Below, in pieces: positions 23,750 through 30,479 of a stretch of DNA of 32,271 bases (the first letter of the stretch is position 1; every line of letters starts with the position of its first letter). The notes beneath the pieces were generated by a model. It worked only from the letters and a program-made list of their open reading frames with translations, had not been told where the DNA came from and made no database searches. The stretch lies in contig JALHQH010000082.1 of assembly GCA_022842065.1 (NCBI GenBank), positions 1-32,271 of the forward strand, given 5' to 3'. Origin of the DNA: Caldilineaceae bacterium. GTDB lineage: Bacteria; Chloroflexota; Anaerolineae; Caldilineales; Caldilineaceae. A program made the translations under genes and the position numbers.

Positions 23750-24351
23750 TCTTCAACTTCGTTCACAGCAGCGTTGGCGTTTTCGACAATTTCATAGAGC
23801 AGGCTTATATCGCTGTTTATAGATAATGGGAACGATGCATCAAGCGTATTTTGCAGCAGATAGCGATCTGCCGCCGCGGCATCGGCCATGGTTAACTCAC
23901 GTTGCATCAGGCGGCTGAGGACATTGGCAATGGGCAGCAATTGTTCGATTGATAGCATCGTATCACCCAACAGACAGCGTTCGGACAATTCAAAGAGCTG
24001 GAAAGCCAGCAATGCATGTGGCTCCGAGAATTTACCAGCCATCGCCCAAGCCGCGCGCATAAGTTGTCCAAAATCCTGCCAAAACGCATAGAGCTTGGTC
24101 TCGCCGGCAGTGCGACATTCCTCTATGGTTGTTTCCAGCAAAATACCCGCCTGTTCAATCAGTTCGCCTAATTCATAGCGCGCACCTTTGATCGACAATT
24201 TCTGCTGGGCCAAGAAGGTCTCATACCCCATGATAATGGCTTTTGGTTCATTACGTGTGACGATGATAATCTGCTCATCTTGCTCTGCCACCACTTTGAC
24301 CAATGTAGGTAGCTGATTACGCGCTTCGGTCACGTTTAATGTTCGTTCCAT
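23746..24351 (-). CDS. Phd/YefM-type antitoxin with long C-terminal helical extension
   Basis: A 201-residue protein whose first 50 residues are a Phd/YefM antitoxin domain: LNVTEARNQLPTLVKVVAEQDEQIIIVTRNEPKAIIMGYETF, split over two segments, is the family pattern of a DNA-binding dimer. Residues 51-201 are predicted helical and unlike the usual short, disordered toxin-neutralising tail; I do not recognise them. The downstream PIN gene overlaps by four bases. A consensus promoter and a near-palindrome at the likely transcription start lie just upstream, in keeping with autoregulation by a Phd dimer. Confidence 0.8.
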   Translation of the reverse strand: MERTLNVTEARNQLPTLVKVVAEQDEQIIIVTRNEPKAIIMGYETFLAQQKLSIKGARYELGELIEQAGILLETTIEECRTAGETKLYAFWQDFGQLMRAAWAMAGKFSEPHALLAFQLFELSERCLLGDTMLSIEQLLPIANVLSRLMQRELTMADAAAADRYLLQNTLDASFPLSINSDISLLYEIVENANAAVNEVED

Positions 24352-24393
24352 TCAGGATTGGCCTTTGGTAAAATTTGCAGGCGGAGAAAACGC

Positions 24394-24409
24394 GTACATC
24401 TAGGTGTAC
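24394..24409. promoter_or_regulatory. Putative operator at the phd-PIN transcription start
   Basis: GTACATCTAGGTGTAC is a 16-bp palindrome apart from one symmetric pair (GTACA arms, CTAG centre). It starts about eight bases after the -10 element on the minus strand, over the expected transcription start, the usual place for a Phd-family autorepressor site. A related half-site (TGTACATA) adjoins it. Confidence 0.6.
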
Positions 24410-24416
24410 ATATCCA

Positions 24417-24445
24417 ATTATACACTGGGCTGCACCATCTGTCAA
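24417..24445 (-). promoter_or_regulatory. Consensus promoter of the phd-PIN operon
   Basis: The minus strand carries exact TTGACA (24445-24440) and exact TATAAT (24422-24417) with 17 bp between, a full consensus housekeeping sigma promoter. Transcription would start near 24410 and reach the antitoxin ATG at 24351 after about 60 bases. Confidence 0.85.
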
Positions 24446-24496
24446 CCGGTTTTTAACAGGGATGGATTGCACGGATTACACAATTCTGAGATCAGT

Positions 24497-24525
24497 TTGA
24501 CATGGTAACACAAGGTAAGTATACT
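24497..24525 (+). promoter_or_regulatory. Near-consensus promoter of the UPF0175-PIN operon
   Basis: TTGACA (24497-24502) and TATACT (24520-24525) are separated by 17 bp. The -10 lies within the palindrome AGTATACT, a possible operator. The -35 is 51 bases from the -35 of the divergent phd-PIN promoter. Between the two lies a piece reading ACAGGGATGGATTGCACGG, a word common in intergenic repeats. Confidence 0.8.
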
Positions 24526-24580
24526 AAACTTATTATGCATCTTTGGTCTTGGGATGATCGCAAAGGAGGCAACAAACGAT

Positions 24581-24931
24581 ATGACAATCGTCGACCCGCT
24601 CGAAGAGCAAGCTGAGTGGCAAGCTGTTTCCCGCGCGATCTTGCGACTCACAGAACTTTCGTCGTTAGATGATCTACTTGAGGAAGCATTAGCGGTATGG
24701 CTAGCCCAAGCAACGCCTGATTTACGCTGGCGAGTCGCGTTGGAACTTTATCGCTCCGATCAGGTAAGCAGTGGTCGTGCTGCCGAAATTGCTGGATTAA
24801 ATTACTTTGTTTTTGAACGGAGACTCAAAGCAGAAGGGGTCAAATTTGTTGAGGCACGATCAGCCACTAAAGAAGAAATCCAACAACAAAGATCATTGAT
24901 CCATGCTGCATTCACCCTTCCCCCCGCCTAA
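24581..24931 (+). CDS. UPF0175 family antitoxin
   Basis: A 116-residue UPF0175 protein. The family core is ALELYRSDQVSSGRAAEIAG followed by LNYFVFERRLKAEGV, a helix-turn-helix-like segment at about 60-95. UPF0175 genes are regularly paired with DUF3368 PIN genes, as here, and are taken to be the antitoxin. Residues 1-50 are less conserved. The ATG at 24581 is chosen over that at 24554 because AAAGGAGG lies eleven bases before it and would fall within the coding sequence of the longer form. The next gene overlaps by 29 bases. Confidence 0.88.
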   Translation: MTIVDPLEEQAEWQAVSRAILRLTELSSLDDLLEEALAVWLAQATPDLRWRVALELYRSDQVSSGRAAEIAGLNYFVFERRLKAEGVKFVEARSATKEEIQQQRSLIHAAFTLPPA

Positions 24932-25367
24932 CGGTATTCTTTTAGATACGAACGTGCTATCGTTGTTGGCATTAGCTAACAAGTTATCATCATTACAATT
25001 GTGGGCCAACGCCTCACTCTATGTCACGCCACATATCCAGCAGGAGCTTGTAGATGGCGTGACACAGGGGATTGTGGAGTTGGAAGCAATCTTTGACCTC
25101 ATTGCAATCGCACATATACAAGTCCTGACGCTCACAGATACAGAGAATACCCTCCTAATGCACTTCCCCAAAAAACTAGGCCAAGGCGAACGGGAAGCGA
25201 TTGCAGTTTGCCGACAGCGCAACATGGTCTTTATAACGCGAGACCGCAAAGCCGCCAATTATTGTGATCGGGAGGGTATCCTCTGTATTCGATTGCACGA
25301 TTTACTAAACGAATTTGTCGCAGGCGGCCTGCTAACAGAGCTAGAAGCAGCACACATTGTAAGTTGA
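24903..25367 (+). CDS. DUF3368 PIN-domain toxin
   Basis: A 154-residue PIN nuclease of the DUF3368 group. Acidic active-site residues visible are Asp15 (ILLDTNVLSLL), Glu48 (IQQELVDGV), Glu96 (LGQGEREAIAV) and Asp114 (FITRDRKAANYC), the full set expected for a metal-dependent RNase. The start overlaps the UPF0175 gene by 29 bases, so the two are translated together. A small convergent gap of 30 bases separates it from ilvE. It is the partner of the UPF0175 antitoxin by family habit and position. Confidence 0.88.
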   Translation: MLHSPFPPPNGILLDTNVLSLLALANKLSSLQLWANASLYVTPHIQQELVDGVTQGIVELEAIFDLIAIAHIQVLTLTDTENTLLMHFPKKLGQGEREAIAVCRQRNMVFITRDRKAANYCDREGILCIRLHDLLNEFVAGGLLTELEAAHIVS

Positions 25368-25397
25368 CCTCACAACTACGCCGTGAGGTCATTTCGC

Positions 25398-26321
25398 CTA
25401 CAACGCCACTGGCGTCAACCAACCCCACTTGTCGGTCAATTCGCCTTCGACAATACCAAAGAACTTGCTTTGGATCGCCTCGGTGATCGGGCCGCGCTTG
25501 CCGGCACCGACTTCCATGCGGTCAACTGAGCGCACCGGGGTGATCTCGGCCGCGGTGCCGGTGAAGAAGATCTCGTCGGCCAGGTAGAGCATCTCGCGCG
25601 GGATCACCGTTTCGCGAATGGTGTAGCCAAGGTCCTGGGCGATGGTGATGGCGCAGTTGCGGGTGATCCCACCCAGAATGCTGTTGCCCAGCGGCGGGGT
25701 GTAGATCACATTTTTGTAGATCACAAAAATATTTTCGCCGCTGCCTTCGCTGACGTAGCCATAGATATCCAGGGCAATGCCTTCGGTAAAGCCGTTGTCC
25801 TTGGCTTCCATGACAATGTTCTGGCTGTTGACATATTGGCCACCAATCTTGGCCAGGGCGTTGGTGGTATCGGGGGCCATGCGCCGCCAACTGCTCACCT
25901 GCACATCGACCCCTTTTTCCAACCCCTCTGCGCCCAGATAGGCACCCCACGGCACGGTGGCCAGGATCATATCGACCGGGCAGCCGCGGCCATCAACCCC
26001 CAACGTATTGTAACCACGGAAGACTAGTGGGCGCACATAAGCACTGCGCAGTTGGTTGGCCTTGACGACATCCGCGGTGATCTGCATCCATTCATCGACC
26101 GTAACGGCGCAGGGCATGCGTGCGACCTTGCAGCTAAAGAGCAGCCGCTCAAAATGTTCGTGCCCGCGGAAGATGGCCGGGCCACTCGTTGTTTCATAGA
26201 CGCGCAACCCCTCAAACGCGCTGCTGCCGTAGTGCAAGGCATGGGTAAAAACATGCACGGTGGCTTCTTCCCAGGGAATAATTTTACCGTTCATCCAAAT
26301 ATAATCGGCACGCATGGCCAT
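25398..26321 (-). CDS. ilvE: Branched-chain amino acid aminotransferase
   Basis: A 307-residue class IV PLP-dependent aminotransferase that interconverts leucine, isoleucine and valine with their 2-oxo acids. The start WMNGKIIPWEEATVHVFTHALHYGSSAFEG, split over 30 residues, the PLP lysine Lys158 in NALAKIGGQYVNS, SEGSGENIF, and FFTGTAAEITPVRSVD are close to E. coli IlvE, as is the ending DKWGWLTPV. The start at 26321 has AAGGAG eight bases upstream; a longer frame to 26426 reads through an intergenic repeat and is rejected. No other branched-chain biosynthetic gene is present, though the two leuS genes are 3 kb away. Confidence 0.96.
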   Translation of the reverse strand: MAMRADYIWMNGKIIPWEEATVHVFTHALHYGSSAFEGLRVYETTSGPAIFRGHEHFERLLFSCKVARMPCAVTVDEWMQITADVVKANQLRSAYVRPLVFRGYNTLGVDGRGCPVDMILATVPWGAYLGAEGLEKGVDVQVSSWRRMAPDTTNALAKIGGQYVNSQNIVMEAKDNGFTEGIALDIYGYVSEGSGENIFVIYKNVIYTPPLGNSILGGITRNCAITIAQDLGYTIRETVIPREMLYLADEIFFTGTAAEITPVRSVDRMEVGAGKRGPITEAIQSKFFGIVEGELTDKWGWLTPVAL

Positions 26322-26355
26322 AATGGTTACTCCTTGATTCGGTTGGTTTGAATGT

Positions 26356-26446
26356 GTGAAACGTGAAACGTAATTCGTGAAACATAATTCGTGGTAGGCA
26401 GGAACTTGTCGAAGCGCACGCATCACGTTTTACGCTTCACGTTTTA
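26356..26446. repeat. Heptamer array with inverted arm upstream of ilvE (GTGAAAC words)
   Basis: Heptamers GTGAAAC, GTGAAAC, GTAATTC, GTGAAAC, ATAATTC follow one another at about 26356-26390. The opposite strand carries GTGAAGC, GTAAAAC and GTGATGC at 26423-26446. The two parts pair with few mismatches. The loop includes CTTGTCGAAGC, a word also found at 9503. It stands 35 bases upstream of the ilvE start. Confidence 0.88.
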
Positions 26447-26494
26447 AAGCTTTTGGGGAAAGTAGTTTGTTGGTTTCTTTACGGTTTTACATGA

Positions 26495-26528
26495 ACAGAC
26501 GACCGACGCTGACTTGTCGGTCGTCTGT
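26495..26528. terminator. Strong hairpin after the Uma2 gene
   Basis: ACAGACGACCGAC (26495-26507) and GTCGGTCGTCTGT (26516-26528) pair perfectly over 13 bp around an 8-base loop. It lies 41 bases beyond the Uma2 stop on the minus strand and before ilvE. There is no T-run on either side, so it is a terminator candidate by position only. Confidence 0.65.
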
Positions 26529-26569
26529 GGTCAATTGTTGATTGTCACCATGCGACGGGGAACACTCTG

Positions 26570-27319
26570 TTAGCGCACGACTTTGGTCCCCTGCATCTGG
26601 CCAAGTAACACACGCAGATGGGCGTTCTCAGCTTCCAAGTTGCGGAAGCGCTGCGAGTCTTGATCGATGTGTGTTGCTTTTTCTTCGGCACGTAGGGCAC
26701 GTTCTTCGGCACGCAGGGCTGCTTCTTCGGCGCGTTGCAGTGCTACTTGCAGCGCGGTGGTGTCTACTTCGGGACCGGCGCTGGCGGTGAAGCCGGCCAC
26801 CTCTTCGCCCCAGGGAATGATCTGCTTGCTCTCCGGATCGATCAAGCGCAACAGATCGCCTTGGCGCACAAGGTGCACACCCAACTCAGTACTGGCCAGC
26901 GCGCCCTCTTTGTTGGGCGTAATCGGCAAGTATTCGCTATTGTGCAGGCGTAATCCTTGCACTCCTTCTTTGAGCACAGCCGTGTGTGGATCAAAGATGA
27001 AGTACTCTTTGACGCCCAGACGCATATAGAGCGCGCTCTTATTGACCAGATCCTCCAGCCAGGTCGCCGCTGAGGTGATCTCAAAGACGACCGCAGGCAC
27101 CGCATGTTCTTCCCAACTGTGCAGTGCTGCCCGCTCGCCATTACTGCGGCCCCCTTTGATGACCATCAGGTCGGGGATCTTATGCAATTCAGCATGGCTT
27201 TCATCGTAGTGCAATGGCGTGTTGGCCGCAAGGGCGATATCGCTGCGGTGACCAAAGAGCGTGCGCAGCGAACTATACAAACAGGCCATCATGCGAAAAT
27301 GTGTACGTGTCTCACTCAT
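26570..27319 (-). CDS. Uma2 family (DUF820) PD-(D/E)XK protein
   Basis: A 249-residue protein of the Uma2/DUF820 family, restriction-endonuclease-like fold proteins that are multicopy in Cyanobacteria and Chloroflexota and whose activity is undemonstrated. Core residues are Asp50 in IPDLMVI, Glu80 in AVVFEITS, and the motif EDLVNKSALYMRLGVKEYFIFDP (Asp90, Lys94) split across about 25 residues. Residues about 185-243 form a coiled coil built of the heptad ALRAEER/ALRAEEK, encoded by a local 21-base DNA repeat. The start has AGGAGG eight bases upstream. It is the last of the minus-strand run moxR, VWA, Uma2 but is separated from the VWA gene by 216 bases with a repeat. Confidence 0.9.
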   Translation of the reverse strand: MSETRTHFRMMACLYSSLRTLFGHRSDIALAANTPLHYDESHAELHKIPDLMVIKGGRSNGERAALHSWEEHAVPAVVFEITSAATWLEDLVNKSALYMRLGVKEYFIFDPHTAVLKEGVQGLRLHNSEYLPITPNKEGALASTELGVHLVRQGDLLRLIDPESKQIIPWGEEVAGFTASAGPEVDTTALQVALQRAEEAALRAEERALRAEEKATHIDQDSQRFRNLEAENAHLRVLLGQMQGTKVVR

Positions 27320-27455
27320 GTCAGTTTCCTCCTGGGATAGGTGCGGGGGACGAAGTGCAGTTTGACGGTGACGGTAGCATTGACATGGTGATTTTACATT
27401 TGGCAGACAGATGCACTACGGTTACTTCATGGGCAAGCCTTTCGTGGAAACAATT

Positions 27456-27524
27456 GGGTAATTGGTCATTAGGTGATTGGTCATCGGGGCAGGTGCGAAT
27501 CACCCAATCACCAATCACCTAATT
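27456..27524. repeat. 7/8-mer array with inverted arms (GTGATTG / GTCATTAG words)
   Basis: The plus strand reads GTAATTG, GTCATTAG, GTGATTG, GTCATCGG in succession; the minus strand downstream reads GTGATTG, GTGATTGG, GTGATTCG. TTAGGTGATTGG (27469-27480) and CCAATCACCTAA (27511-27522) pair exactly. It ends 12 bases from the VWA gene stop and fills the gap between that gene and Uma2. Confidence 0.88.
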
Positions 27525-27535
27525 CAGCTTACAGC

Positions 27536-28915
27536 TTACGGCTGCGTTAACAGTTGGTCGACGGCGCTGGTTAACTCCCCCAGCGTGGCGGCGACGACGA
27601 CATTGTCACAGAGCGGGGCGTACTTCATCATGTCACTGTCACCGCTGCCCCACAACATGGGCGGCTCGGTGTTGATCCAGATGGTGCGCCGGCTGCGGCG
27701 GGCAATGGTCTTAAAAACTTCCAGATGGGGATTATTGTAGTTATTTCGCCCATCACCCACCATGATCACGGTCGTCCGGCTATCGACGGTATCCATGTAA
27801 TCTTGGACAAAGTTGGTGAGACTGTAGCCCAAATCGGTGCTGTAGTGGCCCGGCGGCATCCGGATCAGCACTTCATGGATCGCTTCGTTCGCTTGACGTC
27901 CGACAAAATCAGGAGAAATATACTCCAAATGATCGATGAAAGCAAACGCATGGGTCTTGGTGATGACCCCTTGCAGCGCATGGACGAGGCTAAGCATCAG
28001 TTCAGAGCAGGGCCGCATGGAGGTGCTGATATCACAGATTACGACTAGTTTAGGTTTGAGCCGGTGATCGCGGTGTTTGATCTCCATCGGCACACCACCA
28101 TTTTTGAGGTTGGCGCGGATGGTGCCCTTGGCATCCAGTTGACCAGTCTTGGCCCGTTTCTGGCGCAGCGCAATGCGCGAACGCAGTCGATTGGCCAGGC
28201 GGTGAACTTCTTTGCGCAGCTTGTCCATGTCACTGTCGGAGAGGGCGTTAAAGGGGCGGTCGAGCAGTTCGTCAATTCCTTTATCGGGCGGCTGTTCGCT
28301 CATATTTTCAGCGATCCGTTGCCCGGCAAATTGGCTGACCTGCTCCTGCATTGCCTGCTGATTGGCCTTGATCAATTGGCGCAGCTGCTCCAGCCGCTCC
28401 TTGCTCATGCCCATCTGCTTCATCAGTTCCATCATCTCTTTGAGCGCGTCCTGCACCTCTTTAAAGCGCATGGCGCGCATCATGCGTTGGGTCATCCAAT
28501 CGCGATAGCGCAGATCTTCCGTACGATTCAGTCCGGTTAACTGGCCCAGCCGTTCCAGCTCTTCCTGGCTCAGTTGTTCGCCACGCAGCAACTTCTCCAT
28601 CATCTGGCGCAGTTGCTCGTTGAACATGCGCATGGCCTGCGCCATCATCTCCGCCTCTTCGGGCGACATATCCTCCATGACATCACTCATAGGGGGCGTC
28701 TCGCCACTACCAAAGAAGAGCGGGAAGAGTTCTTCAAAAACGGGCAGCCCATTCGCCTCTTTGACCAGTGTCGCGCGCAGGCTCAGGCGGAAGTCCTCCC
28801 GCTCCTGGATGCCCAGCAGATCAACCGCGTTCAGCGCATCGGCACTCTCCGCCAGGCTTACCCGCACGCCACCGGCGCGCAAGGCCGCAATAAAGCGAAC
28901 AATTCGTTCTTCCAT
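27536..28915 (-). CDS. VWA domain protein, CoxE-like
   Basis: A 459-residue cytoplasmic protein with a C-terminal von Willebrand factor A domain of the CoxE type. The metal-ion site is D295-I-S-T-S299 in KLVVICDISTSM, with the later Thr in HYSTDLGYSL and Asp in VIMVGDGRNNY. Residues 76-210 are helical and strikingly methionine- and glutamine-rich (for example MMAQAMRMFNEQLRQMMEKL). CoxE-like proteins work with a MoxR ATPase as chaperones that help insert metal centres or remodel protein complexes. A MoxR gene lies just upstream. A GGAG ribosome-binding site stands seven bases before the start. No target enzyme such as CO dehydrogenase is in the window. Confidence 0.9.
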   Translation of the reverse strand: MEERIVRFIAALRAGGVRVSLAESADALNAVDLLGIQEREDFRLSLRATLVKEANGLPVFEELFPLFFGSGETPPMSDVMEDMSPEEAEMMAQAMRMFNEQLRQMMEKLLRGEQLSQEELERLGQLTGLNRTEDLRYRDWMTQRMMRAMRFKEVQDALKEMMELMKQMGMSKERLEQLRQLIKANQQAMQEQVSQFAGQRIAENMSEQPPDKGIDELLDRPFNALSDSDMDKLRKEVHRLANRLRSRIALRQKRAKTGQLDAKGTIRANLKNGGVPMEIKHRDHRLKPKLVVICDISTSMRPCSELMLSLVHALQGVITKTHAFAFIDHLEYISPDFVGRQANEAIHEVLIRMPPGHYSTDLGYSLTNFVQDYMDTVDSRTTVIMVGDGRNNYNNPHLEVFKTIARRSRRTIWINTEPPMLWGSGDSDMMKYAPLCDNVVVAATLGELTSAVDQLLTQP

Positions 28916-28943
28916 TGTTTTTCTCCAGCTACGGGCGTTGAGG

Positions 28944-29053
28944 TAGGAGTGGTAGATAGGTAAATCAGTAAATCAGTAAATCGGTACATCGGTAGATCAG
29001 TACACTCTTACTTGTCTACTGATTTACTGATTTACCGATTTACTGATTTACCT
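28944..29053. repeat. Octamer array with inverted arms, same words as 13166-13312
   Basis: The plus strand reads GTAGATAG, GTAAATCA, GTAAATCA, GTAAATCG, GTACATCG, GTAGATCA; the opposite strand, from the right, reads GTAAATCA, GTAAATCG, GTAAATCA, GTAAATCA, GTAGACAA. The period is eight. The arms can form a long stem inside the moxR-VWA gap, ending 10 bases from the moxR stop. The vocabulary is shared with the gap 15.8 kb away at 13166-13312, with the same flanking word GTAGACAA. Confidence 0.92.
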
Positions 29054-29063
29054 CCCCCCCACC

Positions 29064-30026
29064 TCAATTACGCCAGTTATACTGACTCATCTCGTCGTCA
29101 TCCACGTCGGTGGCTTTTTTGCCGCCTTGCATGCGCCGCTTGACTTTGGTGAGATCGCTTTCGTGTTTGAGCAGCACATTGAGGGTATTGTCAAGGGTCT
29201 CTTTGTCAAGTGATTTGGCGTTGAGGGCGACCAGCGCCTTGGCCCAATCCAGGGTTTCGCTGATGCTAGGGGATTTGCGCAGATCAAGATCGCGCAACTT
29301 TTGTACCAGTTCCACCGCCTGCTGCGCCAGTTTACCGTTGAGTTCCGGCACCTTGAGACGCACGACCGCCAGCTCTTGTTCGAGATTGGGGTAGCCGATA
29401 AAGAGGTAGAGACAGCGGCGCTTGAGCGCTTCGCTTAGTTCGCGCGTATTGTTGCTGGTGAGCAGCACAATCGGGCGATGTTTGGCGACCAGGGTACCCA
29501 GTTCGGGCACGCTCACTTGAAAATCGCTCAGTACTTCGAGCAGGAAGGCTTCAAACTCGGCGTCAGCACGGTCGATCTCGTCGATGAGCAGGACGGTGGG
29601 CTCGTCACTGAGAATCGCCTTGAGCAGGGGACGTTGCAGTAGAAAGCGCATGGAGAAGAAGACATCTTCCTCCGCCGCCAGTCGATCCGCGGCCGTGGCT
29701 AAACTGGTCGTACCCACTAGCGTCTCCTGCAATTTATCGCGCAGGAGCTGGGTGTAGAGCAACTGCTTGGCATACTCCCATTCGTAGAGCGCCTTGGTCT
29801 CATCCAGCCCTTCGTAACATTGCAGGCGAATCAACTGGCGACCGGTAGCCCCGGCGATGGCCTTGGCCAGTTCGGTCTTGCCCACGCCGGCTGGTCCTTC
29901 GGTGAGCAGCGGCTTGCCAAGCTGCTGGGTTAGAAAGACGGTCGTGCTGATCTCATCACTGGCAATGTACTGTTGCTTGCTGAGCACATCTTGCACCTCT
30001 TTTTTAGAGGCAAAGGTTTTTGTCAC
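29064..30026 (-). CDS. MoxR family AAA+ ATPase
   Basis: A 320-residue MoxR-type AAA+ ATPase. Walker A is GPAGVGKT (44-51), Walker B LLIDEID (146-152), sensor 1 in VLLTSNNTREL and the arginine region ALKRRCLYLFIGYPN. MoxR ATPases pair with VWA proteins to remodel or activate client enzymes; the CoxE-like gene follows on the same strand after 148 bases. The start is set at the GTG at 30026, which has AAAGGAG eight bases upstream, rather than the ATG at 30083, whose extra 19 residues are not conserved. The C-terminus carries a short acidic stretch (DVDDDE). Confidence 0.92.
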   Translation of the reverse strand: MTKTFASKKEVQDVLSKQQYIASDEISTTVFLTQQLGKPLLTEGPAGVGKTELAKAIAGATGRQLIRLQCYEGLDETKALYEWEYAKQLLYTQLLRDKLQETLVGTTSLATAADRLAAEEDVFFSMRFLLQRPLLKAILSDEPTVLLIDEIDRADAEFEAFLLEVLSDFQVSVPELGTLVAKHRPIVLLTSNNTRELSEALKRRCLYLFIGYPNLEQELAVVRLKVPELNGKLAQQAVELVQKLRDLDLRKSPSISETLDWAKALVALNAKSLDKETLDNTLNVLLKHESDLTKVKRRMQGGKKATDVDDDEMSQYNWRN

Positions 30027-30297
30027 ACCATTCTCCTTTGATAAGTTGCACGCGCGGTTGCAATCCGTTTTCCCGTGCAACAACTGCCGGACAACGATTA
30101 CTCAATCAACTGGGCTGTAAAAAATTGGATGTCTGTTCTCTGGCTTGTGCGTCAAAGGCTTTGACTTCCAAAGCAACCGCAGCATAAGAGGATACGCCGG
30201 CAGATCACGTGCGAATATAACAAGTGTACAACAAGGCAAATCTTTTGTAAATTGCGGAAGTGATTTCAATTGGAAGGAGGATTGCGATTGGGGATAG

Positions 30298-30353
30298 GGT
30301 AGCAAGGTTGCAGAGTGGCAAGGTGGCAAAGTGGTAGGGTGGCAGGGTGTGAG
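30298..30353 (+). repeat. Octamer array (GTGGCAAG words) upstream of aminopeptidase
   Basis: Seven consecutive octamers from 30298: GGGTAGCA, AGGTTGCA, GAGTGGCA, AGGTGGCA, AAGTGGTA, GGGTGGCA, GGGTGTGA, consensus RRGTKGCA. It lies in the 453-base gap between the divergent moxR and aminopeptidase genes. The remaining gap holds the perfect palindrome at 30421-30456, a smaller palindrome GTCAAAGGCTTTGAC (30151-30165), a GTTGCAC/GTGCAAC pair near the moxR start, and no convincing promoter. A copy with the same consensus follows the aminopeptidase gene. Confidence 0.88.
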
Positions 30354-30420
30354 TGATTTTTGAATTGTCTTGATCTGTGTCATCATACAAGGAATAAATG
30401 TAGAGGTTACACAGATTTTC

Positions 30421-30456
30421 TCTAGTCGGGACATGATGCATCATGTCCCGACTAGA
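30421..30456. repeat. 36-bp perfect palindrome in the aminopeptidase leader
   Basis: A perfect 36-bp palindrome centred on GATGCATC, 23 bases before the aminopeptidase start. Its central 22 bp differ from those of the palindrome at 1-46 by one compensated pair (C-G to T-A), while the outer arms differ but remain self-complementary. Transcribed, it would form an 18-bp stem next to the ribosome-binding site. Confidence 0.92.
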
Positions 30457-30479
30457 ACGGTTGTACGAAAGGAGCAACA

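Noticed and set aside
24352..24580. Insertion-sequence ends around the toxin-antitoxin block
   Set aside because: No transposase, no matching terminal inverted repeats and no target duplication were seen at the edges of 22988-25367.
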